A DNA stretch of 64,000 nucleotides, from NCBI RefSeq assembly GCF_003574835.2, contig NZ_CP063196.1:3596001-3660000 (forward strand), given 5' to 3'. This DNA comes from Thermobifida halotolerans. Lineage in GTDB: Bacteria; Actinomycetota; Actinomycetes; Streptosporangiales; Streptosporangiaceae. The notes below the pieces were generated by a model that did not search any database, was not told the origin of the DNA, and saw only the letters and a program-made list of their open reading frames with translations. Both the position numbers and the translations under genes were made by a program. Shown in pieces: positions 19,146 through 28,485 of the stretch; within the stretch, counting starts at the first letter, position 1, and the number at the start of each line of letters is the position of its first letter.

Positions 19146-20999
19146 ATGTGTGGAATCGTTGGCTACGTCGGGCCGAAACCGGCGCTGGAAGTCGTCGTTG
19201 ATGGCCTGGCCAGGCTTGAGTACCGGGGATACGACTCCGCCGGAGTCGCCGTCCTCAGCGACGGCAAGCTCCAAACCGAGAAGCGGGCCGGCAAGCTGGC
19301 GAACCTGCGGTCCGCGCTGCAGAACAATCCGCGCTCCGCGGACGGCATCGGCATCGGCCACACCCGCTGGGCCACACACGGCGCCCCCACCGACGGCAAC
19401 GCCCACCCCCACATCGACAACACGAGCCGGGTGGCGGTCATCCACAACGGCATCATCGAGAACTTCGCGCAGTTGCGGTTGGAGCTGGAGGAGCGCGGCT
19501 GCAAGTTCCTCTCCGAGACCGACACCGAGGTCGCCGCCCACCTGCTCAGCGAGGAGCTCAAGGACCGCGGCGACAGCGACCTGGCCGCGGCGATGCGTTC
19601 GGTCTGCCGCCGCCTGGAGGGAGCCTTCACCCTGGTCGCGATCTCGGTGGACGACCCCGAACTCGTGGTGGCCGCGCGCCGCAACTCCCCGCTCGTGGTC
19701 GGCCGCGGCAAGGGGGAGAACTTCCTCGCCAGCGACGTCGCCGCGTTCATCGCACACACCCGCGACGCCGTCGAACTCGGCCAGGACCAGGTGGTCGAGC
19801 TGCGCCCCGACTCGGTCACGATCACCGACTACGACGGCGCGCCCGCCCCCGTGCGCGAGTACTACGTGGACTGGGACGCCTCCGCCGCCGAGAAGGGCGG
19901 CTACGACTACTTCATGCTCAAGGAGATCGTCGAGCAGCCGTACGCGGTGGCCGACACCCTCCTGGGCCGCGTCGGCGTGGACGGCACCCTCACCCTGGAC
20001 GAGATGCGGCTCGCCCCCCACGAACTCCGCCAGATCTCCAAGGTCGTCATCATCGCCTGCGGCACCTCCTACCACGCGGGCCTGATCGCCAAGTACGCGA
20101 TCGAGCACTGGTGCCGCATCCCGTGCGAGGTCGAGGTCGCCAGCGAGTTCCGCTACCGCGACCCGATCCTGGACAGCCAGACCCTGGTCATCGCCATCTC
20201 CCAGTCCGGCGAGAGCATGGACACCCTGATGGCGGTGCGTTACGCCCGTGAGCAGCACTCCCGGGTCCTGGCCATCTGCAACGTCAACGGCTCCACGATC
20301 CCCCGCGAGTCCGACGGCGTGCTCTACACGCACGCGGGTCCCGAGGTCGGCGTGGCCGCCACCAAGACCTTCCTGACCCAACTGGTGGCCTGCTACCTCG
20401 TGGGCCTCTACCTGGCCCAGGTGCGCGGGCTGAAGTTCGGCGACGAGATCAACGCGATCATCGAGCAACTGGCCCGGATGCCCGAGCAGGTCGGCAGGGT
20501 GCTGGAGACCGTGGAACCGGTCCGGGAGCTGGCCCGCTCCCTCGCCGACGCGAAGACCGTGCTGTTCCTGGGGCGGCACGTGGGCTACCCGGTGGCGATG
20601 GAGGGCGCTCTGAAGCTCAAGGAGCTCGCCTACATGCACGCGGAGGCGTTCGCCGCGGGCGAGCTGAAGCACGGTCCCATCGCGCTCATCGAGGAGGGGC
20701 TGCCGGTGGTCGTCGTGGTCCCCTCCAGGGAGGGCCGCGGCGTGCTGCACGACAAGATCGTCTCCAACATCCAGGAGATCCGGGCCCGGGGCGCGCGCAC
20801 CATCGTGATCGCCGAAGAGGGCGACGAGAGCGTGCGCCCCTACTCCGACGCGCTCATCGAGATCCCCTCGGTGCCCACCCTGCTCCAGCCGATCGTGGCC
20901 ACCGTCCCGTTGCAGGTGTTCGCCTGCGAACTGGCCCTGGCCAAGGGCAACGACGTGGACCAGCCGCGCAACCTGGCCAAGAGCGTGACGGTGGAGTAG
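19146..20999 (+). CDS. glmS: Glutamine--fructose-6-phosphate aminotransferase (isomerising)
   Basis: Makes glucosamine-6-phosphate, the first step to UDP-GlcNAc for the cell wall. Of 617 residues, the glutaminase domain begins MCGIVGYVG with catalytic Cys2. The two SIS domains bind fructose-6-P (SQSGESMDT) and the C-terminal segment AKSVTVE is typical. Start ATG 19146 is fixed by the catalytic Cys, yet no Shine-Dalgarno sequence is visible. glmM, the next enzyme, lies 660 bp away on the other strand. No glmS-ribozyme-like element is evident. Confidence 0.98.
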   Translation: MCGIVGYVGPKPALEVVVDGLARLEYRGYDSAGVAVLSDGKLQTEKRAGKLANLRSALQNNPRSADGIGIGHTRWATHGAPTDGNAHPHIDNTSRVAVIHNGIIENFAQLRLELEERGCKFLSETDTEVAAHLLSEELKDRGDSDLAAAMRSVCRRLEGAFTLVAISVDDPELVVAARRNSPLVVGRGKGENFLASDVAAFIAHTRDAVELGQDQVVELRPDSVTITDYDGAPAPVREYYVDWDASAAEKGGYDYFMLKEIVEQPYAVADTLLGRVGVDGTLTLDEMRLAPHELRQISKVVIIACGTSYHAGLIAKYAIEHWCRIPCEVEVASEFRYRDPILDSQTLVIAISQSGESMDTLMAVRYAREQHSRVLAICNVNGSTIPRESDGVLYTHAGPEVGVAATKTFLTQLVACYLVGLYLAQVRGLKFGDEINAIIEQLARMPEQVGRVLETVEPVRELARSLADAKTVLFLGRHVGYPVAMEGALKLKELAYMHAEAFAAGELKHGPIALIEEGLPVVVVVPSREGRGVLHDKIVSNIQEIRARGARTIVIAEEGDESVRPYSDALIEIPSVPTLLQPIVATVPLQVFACELALAKGNDVDQPRNLAKSVTVE

Positions 21000-21656
21000 C
21001 GCCGCCGCCCACGCCGAAGGGGCTGGTTCTCCGGGAGAACCAGCCCCTTCGCCGCCTCCCGGAGTACTCACCGAATCCCGGTGACGGTGTCCGGGTGCGG
21101 CCGCGCAACCGGAACGCGGGGCGCTCCGGCCGCATGGGGGACCGCAGAGCCCCTCCGGTTGCTCGGGAGTGCGGACCCGCTGTGCCCAGCCCGGCCAGGG
21201 GCATTCCACGGAACCCTTCGGAGTGGGATGCCCCGGCTGCCAGCGGGCGGTCGAGGCACCCCGCCCCGCGCGTGAAGGACCATCCCGCACCGACAGGCAC
21301 CGGCTCGTGGTGCCGATGTGCTTGCCAACGGATCCGCCTGTGGAAGCGCGGGCGGAGTCGGCGCCGGGGCGCCTCCCCCACCCGCTGCCGGCCCGGGGCC
21401 GCTCCCTCCGGCCTTCCGGGAGGAAGCCTCCACCCACCACAGAACCAGACCGTCAGACCTCGGCCGGTCAGGCCGGTCGAACCTCCCGGGGCGGAGCAGA
21501 GCTTCGGCGAGGCGGTCGTTCACCTTGGCGGGACAACGCAATGCCTCTTCGAACGCCTCAGCCTCCTCATTGAGAGAGACGAACGAGTCGACGACTCGCG
21601 GTGGCGCTGAGACGAGCGGCTCCGGTCGCCTCCTCCAGCAGTCGCTCCGCCGGGAG
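21000..21656. other. Long gap between convergent glmS and glmM
   Basis: 657 bp holding the glmS terminator and otherwise no convincing gene. A minus-strand open stretch around 21470-21600 has coding-like codon choice and includes ALLRPGRFDR at 21473-21502, the wording of an AAA+ ATPase second-region-of-homology motif. No start codon, Walker motifs or downstream domain accompany it. It may be a decayed gene fragment or chance. Confidence 0.4.
21016..21050 (+). terminator. Terminator of glmS
   Basis: A perfect 15-bp inverted repeat (GAAGGGGCTGGTTCT and its complement) begins 17 bp after the glmS stop. The loop is short and no T-run follows. Confidence 0.75.
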
Positions 21657-23000
21657 TCAACCGAGTTCGGCCCGCACCACCTGGGCGAGGCGCTCCGCGA
21701 CGGCCTGGGCGCGGTCGTGGGAGGGGGCCTCGACCATCACCCGCACCATCGGCTCGGTGCCGCTGGGACGCAGCAGCACCCGCCCGTTGTCGCCGAGTTC
21801 CGCCTCGGCCCCGGCGACCTCCGCGGCGATCCGCGCCGAGGTCGCGACCCGCGTCTTGTCCACGCCGCGCACGTTCACCAGCACCTGGGGCAGCCGGTTC
21901 ATGACCTTGGCCAGCTCCGCGAGCGCCACGCCCCTGCGGTTCACCGCGGAGAGCAGGTGCAGTCCGGTCAGCAGGCCGTCGCCGGTGGTGGCGTGCCGCT
22001 GCAGGATGACGTGTCCGGACTGCTCGCCGCCGAGTGAGTACGACCCGGCCCGCATCGCCTCCAGGACGTAGCGGTCCCCGACCGGGGTCTCGACCACGGT
22101 GATCCCGGCCTCCTTCATGGCGAGTTTGAGGCCCAGGTTGGACATGACGGTGACCACGAGGGTGTCCTCGGCGAGTTCGTCCGCCTCGTGCAGCTCCAGC
22201 GCCAGGATGGCCATGATCTGGTCGCCGTCGATGTCGGAGCCGTCCGCGGCCACCGCCAGGCAGCGGTCCGCGTCCCCGTCGTGCGCGATGCCCGCGTCGG
22301 CGCCGTGCTCCAGCACCGCCGCGCGCAGCGCGTCCAGGTGCGTGGACCCGCAGCCGTCGTTGATGTTGAGGCCGTCGGGGTTGTTGCCGACCGCGATGAC
22401 CTCGGCGCCCGCACGGCGCAGCGCCTCGGGGGCGATTCCGACCGCGGCGCCGTTGGCGCAGTCCACGACCACCCTGAGACCGTCCAGCCGGTGGGGCAGG
22501 GAGTCCACCAGGTGCCTGATGTAGCGTTCGGCGCCGTCGGGGGTGTCGGTCACCCGGCCCACGTCCGCGCCGGTCGCGCCCGGCGCCGGGTCGCCCAGCC
22601 GCCGCTCGATCTCGTCCTCGGTCTCGTCGGGCAGTTTGTGGCCGCCCCGCGCGAAGAACTTGATGCCGTTGTCCGGGGCCGGGTTGTGACTGGCCGAGAG
22701 CATGACGCCGAAGTCCGCGTCCAGCTCCCCCGTCAGGAAGGCCACGGCCGGGGTGGGCAGCACGCCGAGCCGGACCACGTCCACCCCCGCGCTGGCCAGT
22801 CCCGCGACCATCGCGGCTTCCAGGAACTCTCCCGAGGCACGCGGGTCACGCCCGACCACCGCGCGGGGGCGTCTCCGGGCGGTGGTGTTCCGCTCCGGCA
22901 GTACCTCGGCCGCCGCGATCGCGAGCTCCAGTGCCAGTCCAGCGGTGAGGTCGCGTCCCGCGAGCCCGCGGACTCCGTCAGTGCCAAACAGCCGTGTCAC
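21657..23000 (-). CDS. glmM: Phosphoglucosamine mutase
   Basis: Converts glucosamine-6-P to glucosamine-1-P, the step after GlmS. The 447-residue alpha-D-phosphohexomutase starts [15 protein letters not shown]. The phosphorylated serine is S104 in LSASHNP, the Mg2+ loop is DGDADRC, the sugar loop is GGEQSGH and the phosphate loop is [15 protein letters not shown] 23000 is chosen because the family begins directly at this LFGTDG block; GGAG precedes it by ten bases. It lies downstream of rplM-rpsI, an arrangement conserved in actinobacteria. Confidence 0.97.
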   Translation of the reverse strand: MTRLFGTDGVRGLAGRDLTAGLALELAIAAAEVLPERNTTARRRPRAVVGRDPRASGEFLEAAMVAGLASAGVDVVRLGVLPTPAVAFLTGELDADFGVMLSASHNPAPDNGIKFFARGGHKLPDETEDEIERRLGDPAPGATGADVGRVTDTPDGAERYIRHLVDSLPHRLDGLRVVVDCANGAAVGIAPEALRRAGAEVIAVGNNPDGLNINDGCGSTHLDALRAAVLEHGADAGIAHDGDADRCLAVAADGSDIDGDQIMAILALELHEADELAEDTLVVTVMSNLGLKLAMKEAGITVVETPVGDRYVLEAMRAGSYSLGGEQSGHVILQRHATTGDGLLTGLHLLSAVNRRGVALAELAKVMNRLPQVLVNVRGVDKTRVATSARIAAEVAGAEAELGDNGRVLLRPSGTEPMVRVMVEAPSHDRAQAVAERLAQVVRAELG

Positions 23001-23182
23001 GAACCAATCGCTCCGTTTCGTCCCAGTGATGGCGCTGGTGAACCGCCATGAGAACCAGTATGCGGCGGCCGACCGCGCGGATCGTCGACAAAAACGACTA
23101 TGGCCCGCACTGGCCACCGTCGGTGCGACGAGTGACTGGCGGGCCTGGGACCTGTTCCTCCGGTGAGGACACGTCCAGTCGT

Positions 23183-23204
23183 GGCCGCGTCGTACGACGC
23201 GGCC
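23183..23204 (-). terminator. Terminator-like palindrome after rpsI
   Basis: A perfect 22-bp palindrome (arms GGCCGCGTCGT and its complement, no separate loop) starts 11 bp after the rpsI stop. It probably ends or attenuates the rplM-rpsI message before glmM. Confidence 0.55.
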
Positions 23205-23214
23205 GGGAAGGCTC

Positions 23215-23724
23215 CTACCGCTTGGAGTACTGCGGGGCCTTGCGGGCCTTCTTGAGACCGGCCTTCTTGCGCTCGACCTGGCGAGCGTCGCGGGTGAGGT
23301 AGCCGGCCTTCTTCAGCGTCGAACGGTTGTGCTCGGGGTCCATGGCGGCGAGCGCGCGGGCGAGGCCGTGACGGAGCGCGCCGGCCTGACCGCTGGTGCC
23401 GCCTCCGGTCAGACGGGCGAAGACGTCGTAGGCGTCCTCGAAGCCCAGCGCGACCAGGGGCTCCTTGATGAGCTGCTGGTGCACCTTGTCCGGGAAGTAG
23501 ACCTCGAGCGGCTTGCCGTTGATCTTCCACTCGCCGCCGCCCGGAACGACACGGACGCGCGCGACAGCGGTCTTGCGCCGTCCGGTCCCCATGGCGGGCC
23601 CGGCAGCGGCCGGAATGTACGTCTCGCCGACCGTCTCGGGGCTCTCGGTTGTGTACTCGGCCGGGAACTCCTCGGAGTTCTCGTCGAATTCCTGAACGTC
23701 TTCGATGCCGGTGGGCTCGACCAC
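23215..23724 (-). CDS. rpsI: 30S ribosomal protein S9
   Basis: A 169-residue S9. The conserved core starts near residue 46 ([15 protein letters not shown]) and ends with [12 protein letters not shown], whose basic tail reaches toward the P-site tRNA. The first ~45 residues are an acidic extension common in actinobacterial S9, so GTG at 23724 is preferred. It is co-transcribed with rplM, 34 bp upstream. Confidence 0.97.
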   Translation of the reverse strand: MVEPTGIEDVQEFDENSEEFPAEYTTESPETVGETYIPAAAGPAMGTGRRKTAVARVRVVPGGGEWKINGKPLEVYFPDKVHQQLIKEPLVALGFEDAYDVFARLTGGGTSGQAGALRHGLARALAAMDPEHNRSTLKKAGYLTRDARQVERKKAGLKKARKAPQYSKR

Positions 23725-23758
23725 GGTTCTCCTCGTACTTCCTTAGTCTCGCGAACGC

Positions 23759-24208
23759 CTACGCGGGCTGCTCGATCTTGGTGATCTCGAACGGCACCGG
23801 CTGCTGGGCCTGGTGCGGGTGCTCCGGCCCGGCGTACACCTTGAGCTTCTTGGCCATCTGGCGGCCGAGAGAGTTCTTCGGCAGCATGCCCTTGACCGCC
23901 TTCTCCACAGCGCGGGCCGGGTTCTTGGCCATCAGGTCGCTGTAGGGGACAGAACGCAGACCACCGGGGTAGCCGGAGTGACGGTAGGCCCGCTTCTGCT
24001 CCAGCTTCTTGCCGGTCAGCGCCACCTTGTCGGCGTTCACGACGATCACGTAATCACCGGTGTCGATGTGAGGCGCGTAGTACGGCTTGTGCTTACCGCG
24101 AAGCAGCACGGCGACGTGGCTGGCCAGCCTGCCGAGCACGACATCGGAGGCGTCGATGACGTGCCACTGACGCTGGACATCGCTGGGCTTGGGGCTGAAT
24201 GTGCGCAC
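23759..24208 (-). CDS. rplM: 50S ribosomal protein L13
   Basis: A 149-residue L13, an early-assembly 23S rRNA-binding protein. It begins [20 protein letters not shown], with the signature [19 protein letters not shown] near the C-terminus. It is the first gene of the rplM-rpsI operon, with a clear promoter about 190 bp upstream. Confidence 0.98.
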   Translation of the reverse strand: MRTFSPKPSDVQRQWHVIDASDVVLGRLASHVAVLLRGKHKPYYAPHIDTGDYVIVVNADKVALTGKKLEQKRAYRHSGYPGGLRSVPYSDLMAKNPARAVEKAVKGMLPKNSLGRQMAKKLKVYAGPEHPHQAQQPVPFEITKIEQPA

Positions 24209-24752
24209 GATCGTATTGCCTTCTCAGTCGGCGGTATCCGTCTCCACCTGCGGAGACGGGAAACTCGTATTACTGGCCCGAAAAGCGCCCGGTGCCCCGG
24301 GAGTCCCTTCGGTAGGTTTGAGTGCGCAGACGGTGATGCGTGATCGGCGCCCAACGAGGTCTGGTGGGAACCCACGGCAACTCAACGCACAACAACGGAG
24401 AATCATAACCCGCGCACGGGCCACAGGTCAAAGCGACCCATGATCATCCTGTTCATGCCATGGGTCGGCCAGCGCTCGTGTCGCGGTACGCGATTACTCC
24501 ACTCTCATTATGCCTTGACCGACGAGTACTTTTGCACCGCCACCGGTCCCGACCCTCCGGGTCGATCACACCACCGCGCGTCTTTCGAGGTCAGCGGCTT
24601 GACCGCAGGGAACCGGACGGTGGAACGGTCCACTGCGGAAAGCACCTGACTAGGATGGTGCCGGCAGTGTCGCCACCGCCTTCCGACACACGAGGATAGC
24701 GCGTGGCCGAAAACCCCCCGTCACCGCTCTCCCACCTCCCGACCCCCTGGCG
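24209..24752. other. Divergent control region between rplM and the proline-rich gene
   Basis: 544 bp. It contains the rplM-rpsI promoter at 24402-24431 and a ~190-nt rplM leader. On the plus side a possible -10 TAGGAT (24651-24656) without a good -35 precedes a Shine-Dalgarno (GAGGA) and GTG at 24703. That GTG opens a 33-codon frame ending at 24804, out of frame with the main gene. No tRNA or other RNA gene was recognised. Confidence 0.5.
24402..24431 (-). promoter_or_regulatory. Promoter of rplM-rpsI
   Basis: On the minus strand TTGACC (24426-24431), an 18-base spacer and TATGAT (24402-24407) form one of the best sigma-70-type promoters in the window. The start would be near 24395, leaving a leader of about 190 nt. 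Confidence 0.7.
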
Positions 24753-26771
24753 GTGTGTCCGCCTGAACGTGCGACGCTCCGACAGGACCGTTTCGCCCCC
24801 CTAGTCCGGTTCGCGGCTTTGCGACCGATCCTGTACAGGCGAGAATACGGAATTCGTGACGCAGCACGCGGTGGGGACGGGCCGCCTCCGGCCCCGTTCC
24901 CCGCCCCAGGACAGCATCCGGAGTCTCCCATCGCACCGCATCCGAACGAGCCCACCGACGGCCGTGCCCCCTACGGTCCGTCGTATCCTCCCGCGCCCGT
25001 GAACCAGGGCCCGGACGAGACCGCGCAGGCTCCGCGGTCAGCGCCCCCCGCTTCCCACCCCGGCCCCGCCCAGGGCGGAGACGTCCTCCGGTCGGGCCCC
25101 CGGTCTCCGCTGGATCCGCCTCCGTCGGCCGCGCGTCCGCCGCTGCCGCCGTCAGGCCCGCAGCAACCCGTGCCCGGCACCACACCCCCGCCCCACCCCG
25201 GCCTCGGGCCACAGCCGCCGCACGGAGCCCCCCTTCCCCCCGCGGCCCCGGGCCCCCAGCCCCCCGCCGCCGCTCCTCCGGGCCCACCCGGCGCCATCGC
25301 CCCCTCAGGCCCCCAGCAACCCCCCGCCCACCCGGCCCCCTCGGGACCGCAGCAGCCCCCGACCGCGTGGAACTCCCCCAGCGGCGCACAACACCCCCAC
25401 CCACCCCACCAAGGGCCACCCCACCTCCCCGGACGCCACGGCCAGCACGGTCTCCCCGGATCGGCCGCGCGTCCGCCGCTGCCGCCGTCGGGCCCGCAGC
25501 AACCCGTGCCCGGCACCACACCCCCGCCCCACCCCGGCCCCGGGCCACAGCCGCCGCACGGAGCCCCCCTTCCCCCCGCGGCCCCGGGCCCCCAACCCCC
25601 CGCCGCCGCTCCTCCGGGCCCACCCGGCGCCATCGCCCCCTCAGGCCCCCAGCAACCCCCCACCCACCCGGCCCCCTCGGGACCGCAGCAGCCCCCGACC
25701 GCGTGGAACTCCCCCAGCGGCGCACAACACCCCCACCCACCCGGACAGCAGCCTCCCGCCGCCCCGGTGCCACCTGCGGACCAGCCGATCCAGGGCAGGG
25801 TGGTTCCTCCCGGAGGAATCGGCTCCGGAATGGAGGACGCGACCCAGATCGTGCCTCCGGTCGGCGACGACGCGGCCACCCAGGCGATCCCGCCGCTACG
25901 TGAGGACTCCGCGGCCACCCAGGCGATCCCGCCGCTGCGTGAGGACTCCGCGGCCACCCAGGCGGCCCCGGACGACGACATGTTCGGCGGGCTGCCGATG
26001 TTCCGCGACGAGGTCCCGTCCCAGCAGGACTCCCCGGACAGCACCGCCGAGATCGACATGTCCGAGTACGACGCCTACGAACGCGGTCGGCGGGGCCGCC
26101 GCGGCGTGTCCAGGGACAGGTCCCGGATCCTGCTCGTCGGCGCCGGGTTCGCCGCGCTGCTGCTGGTCGGCGGAGGCGGCGCGTTCCTCCTCGCCTCCAC
26201 GGGCGGGGAGTCCGCTCCGAGCTCCGCCGGCGACTACGACGTCTCCAGGGTCGCCGACGAGTCGGCCGACCCCGAGGCGCTCAAGGCGGGAGAGCTGTTC
26301 GCCCAGGAGACCCTGGAGGTGAACGGTGAGACCTTCACCCTCCTGCTGACCGACGACACCGACAAGTGCGCGACCACCGCGCACGGCGACTACGCCCAGG
26401 TGCTCACCGACAACGAGTGCCGTCAGGTGGTGCGGGCGACGTACGTGAACGAGGACGGCACCCGCGCCGTCACCGTCGGTGTGGCCGCCATGTCCGACTC
26501 CGACGGCGCGAAGGCCGCCGGCGAGGCGCAGGACCCCGGGGCCACCCGGTGGTTCGCCGGACTGGCCGGACAGGAGGGCAGCGGGGCCGAGCGGATGGAC
26601 ATCGCGGGCGGCCACGCCTCCAGCGCCGTCTGGGGCCGCTACGTGGTCTTCTCCCTCGCCGCCAACGCCGACGGCCGCACCCCGCAGGAGGAGAACCCGG
26701 AACTGGCGGAGATCAGCGACTACTTCGTCGACGTCGCCCTGGCCCCCCTGGGGCAGCGCGCGGCGGCCTGA
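24753..26771 (+). CDS. Proline-rich single-pass membrane protein, function unknown
   Basis: Up to 672 residues. About 350 residues of Pro/Gly/Gln-rich low complexity come first, then an acidic stretch with repeated ATQAIPPLREDS units, and a basic RRGRRGVSRDRSR stop-transfer signal. One membrane helix (ILLVGAGFAALLLVGGGGAFLL) lies near residue 465, followed by a ~180-residue outer domain with two cysteines (KCATTAH, NECRQVV). This suggests a cytoplasmic proline-rich tail and an extracellular domain. The start is uncertain: GTG 24753 has no ribosome binding site, GTG 24999 is also in frame, and the well-placed GTG at 24703 is in another frame. The gene is divergent from rplM. Confidence 0.75.
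   Translation: MCPPERATLRQDRFAPLVRFAALRPILYRREYGIRDAARGGDGPPPAPFPAPGQHPESPIAPHPNEPTDGRAPYGPSYPPAPVNQGPDETAQAPRSAPPASHPGPAQGGDVLRSGPRSPLDPPPSAARPPLPPSGPQQPVPGTTPPPHPGLGPQPPHGAPLPPAAPGPQPPAAAPPGPPGAIAPSGPQQPPAHPAPSGPQQPPTAWNSPSGAQHPHPPHQGPPHLPGRHGQHGLPGSAARPPLPPSGPQQPVPGTTPPPHPGPGPQPPHGAPLPPAAPGPQPPAAAPPGPPGAIAPSGPQQPPTHPAPSGPQQPPTAWNSPSGAQHPHPPGQQPPAAPVPPADQPIQGRVVPPGGIGSGMEDATQIVPPVGDDAATQAIPPLREDSAATQAIPPLREDSAATQAAPDDDMFGGLPMFRDEVPSQQDSPDSTAEIDMSEYDAYERGRRGRRGVSRDRSRILLVGAGFAALLLVGGGGAFLLASTGGESAPSSAGDYDVSRVADESADPEALKAGELFAQETLEVNGETFTLLLTDDTDKCATTAHGDYAQVLTDNECRQVVRATYVNEDGTRAVTVGVAAMSDSDGAKAAGEAQDPGATRWFAGLAGQEGSGAERMDIAGGHASSAVWGRYVVFSLAANADGRTPQEENPELAEISDYFVDVALAPLGQRAAA
25125..25743 (+). 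repeat. 336-bp-spaced direct duplication in the proline-rich gene
   Basis: A segment of about 283 bp at 25125-25407 recurs at 25461-25743, offset by exactly 336 bp (112 codons) and differing at only a few bases. A 53-bp unrepeated linker separates the copies. Near-identity at silent sites marks a recent in-frame duplication. Confidence 0.93.
25872..25970 (+). repeat. 39-bp tandem repeat encoding ATQAIPPLREDS
   Basis: Copies start at 25872, 25911 and 25950 (13-codon period; the third is partial). Together with an upstream DATQIVPP they give four A-T-Q motifs just before the membrane helix on the presumed cytoplasmic side. Confidence 0.9.
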
Positions 26772-26970
26772 GGATTCCCAGGACCCCCGACCCGAGGGGC
26801 TACCGGTACCGGGGGAGTCGGGGGGAGAGGAGTTGCCGGGCGGCCCCGGCCCGAATCGGGTCTCCTGTGGTCTCGACCCCGGGGGGAAGCGGCGCAAGGA
26901 GACACCCGCCCCTCGACGTTCCCCCTCGGGGCCTGGGTCGAAGGCCCGGTGAGGCCGGGCGCCCCCGGCC

Positions 26971-27819
26971 TCACTCCTCCGCCTGCTCCTCCGGGCGCTC
27001 CAGGACGCGGAACCTGCGGGTGGCCGCGGCGCGTGCCGCCAACTCCTCGTCCGGGGGATAGCGCACCTCCTCCAGGGTGAGACCGTGCGCGGCGACCACG
27101 TGCACGGCGGAGTCGCGCACCCCGGCACGCAGCACCCGGGACGGCCATACCGGATCGCGCCGACCGTCCCCGACGGCGAGCAGCGCGCCCACGAGCGCAC
27201 GCACCATGTTGTGGCAGAACGCGTCGGCCTGGACGGTGCCCGCGTACACGTGCCCGCTCTCCCGCGTCCACGCCACGCGCTGGAGTTCACGAACAGTGGA
27301 GGCCCCCTCACGCCTGCGGCAGTAGGCCGCGAAGTCGTGCTCGCCCAGCAGCGCGGCCGCGGCCTCGTTCATCCGCGCCACGTCGAGCGGGCGGCGGTGC
27401 CACAGGACGTCGCGGCGGCGCAGCGGGTCCACTCCGCCGGGCGCGTCGCTCACCCGGTAGACGTAACGGCGGAACAGCGGGGAGAAACGCGCGTCGAAGC
27501 CCGGAGGCGCCGGCCCCACCGCGTTCACCCGGACGTCCGGGGGCAGCACCCCCGCCAGGCGGCGCAGCAGCCGCTCCCCCTCGGTCTCCCACACCGCTGC
27601 CGGAACGTCCAGGTGGGCCACCTGGCCTCGGGCGTGCACCCCCGCGTCGGTACGGCCCGCCACCGTCAGCCGGGGCGCGCGAAGCCGCAGCACCCGGGCC
27701 AGCGCCGCCTGGAGTTCTCCCTGGACGGTGCGCCTGCCCGGCTGCTCGGCCCAGCCCGAGAAGTCGGTGCCGTCGTAGGAGATGTCCAACCGCAGCCGGA
27801 CCAGAGTCTCTTCCGTCAC
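26971..27819 (-). CDS. truA: tRNA pseudouridine synthase A
   Basis: Converts U38-U40 of tRNA anticodon stems to pseudouridine. Of 282 residues, the catalytic Asp58 is in [10 protein letters not shown], the [16 protein letters not shown] start is typical, and [17 protein letters not shown] is the C-terminal signature. GTG 27819 is the start. It lies 79 bp downstream of rplQ beyond a hairpin, the usual place for truA at the end of the alpha operon. Confidence 0.97.
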   Translation of the reverse strand: MTEETLVRLRLDISYDGTDFSGWAEQPGRRTVQGELQAALARVLRLRAPRLTVAGRTDAGVHARGQVAHLDVPAAVWETEGERLLRRLAGVLPPDVRVNAVGPAPPGFDARFSPLFRRYVYRVSDAPGGVDPLRRRDVLWHRRPLDVARMNEAAAALLGEHDFAAYCRRREGASTVRELQRVAWTRESGHVYAGTVQADAFCHNMVRALVGALLAVGDGRRDPVWPSRVLRAGVRDSAVHVVAAHGLTLEEVRYPPDEELAARAAATRRFRVLERPEEQAEE

Positions 27820-27841
27820 TTCTGCTGTCTCCGTCTACGAC

Positions 27842-27875
27842 GAGTGCCCGGTCCCTGCTCAGGGACCGGGCACTC
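27842..27875 (-). terminator. Terminator after rplQ
   Basis: A perfect 15-bp inverted repeat (GAGTGCCCGGTCCCT and its complement, 4-base loop) between rplQ and truA. It should end most alpha-operon transcription; there is no T-run, so some read-through into truA is plausible. Confidence 0.75.
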
Positions 27876-27898
27876 AACCATCTGTGGAAGGCGTCGAG

Positions 27899-28420
27899 CT
27901 ACTTCTCCTCGGCCGAGCCCTCGGCCTGCGAGGTCTCGGTGGCCTCGGCGGTCTGCTCGGAGGTGGCGCCCTCGGCGGGCTGGTCGCCGGCCTCGGCCGC
28001 GGGCTGCTCGGCCCTGGCCTCCTCGGCCTGGTCGTTCCTGCGGGTCGTGGCGGCGGGCGCACTCAGCGCCTCGACGAGCTCGATCACGGCCATGGGAGCG
28101 TTGTCGCCCTTGCGCGGACCGATCTTGGTGATCCGGGTGTAGCCGCCGTTGCGGTTCTCGTAGCGCGGGCCGATCTCGGTGAACAGCTCGTGCACGACGG
28201 ACTTGTCGCTGATCTTGGTCAGCACCTGGCGACGGGCGTGCAGGTCACCGCGCTTGCCGAGGGTGATCAGCTTCTCGGCGTACGGACGCAGGCGCTTGGC
28301 CTTGGCCTCCGTGGTCTTGATGCGACCGTGCCGAAACAGCGAGGTCGCCAGGTTCGCCAGCATGAGCCGCTCGTGCGCCGGGCCGGCGCCCAGCCGAGGC
28401 CCCTTGGTTGGCGTGGGCAT
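27899..28420 (-). CDS. rplQ: 50S ribosomal protein L17
   Basis: A 173-residue L17. The core ([20 protein letters not shown] to about residue 120) is followed by a ~50-residue Ala/Glu-rich acidic tail that other bacterial L17 proteins lack but actinobacteria often have. It is the last gene of the infA-rpmJ-rpsM-rpsK-rpoA-rplQ operon. Confidence 0.98.
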   Translation of the reverse strand: MPTPTKGPRLGAGPAHERLMLANLATSLFRHGRIKTTEAKAKRLRPYAEKLITLGKRGDLHARRQVLTKISDKSVVHELFTEIGPRYENRNGGYTRITKIGPRKGDNAPMAVIELVEALSAPAATTRRNDQAEEARAEQPAAEAGDQPAEGATSEQTAEATETSQAEGSAEEK

Positions 28421-28485
28421 GTGTCGTTCTCCTCGTACGCGGCCGATCCGGTCGTTTCGCGACCGGATCGGCCAAGGTCTGTGGG

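Noticed and set aside
24721-25773. Minus-strand Gly/Arg-rich frame opposite the proline-rich gene
   Set aside because: It is a reverse-complement shadow of proline codons; the plus frame has a membrane helix and a folded C-terminal domain.
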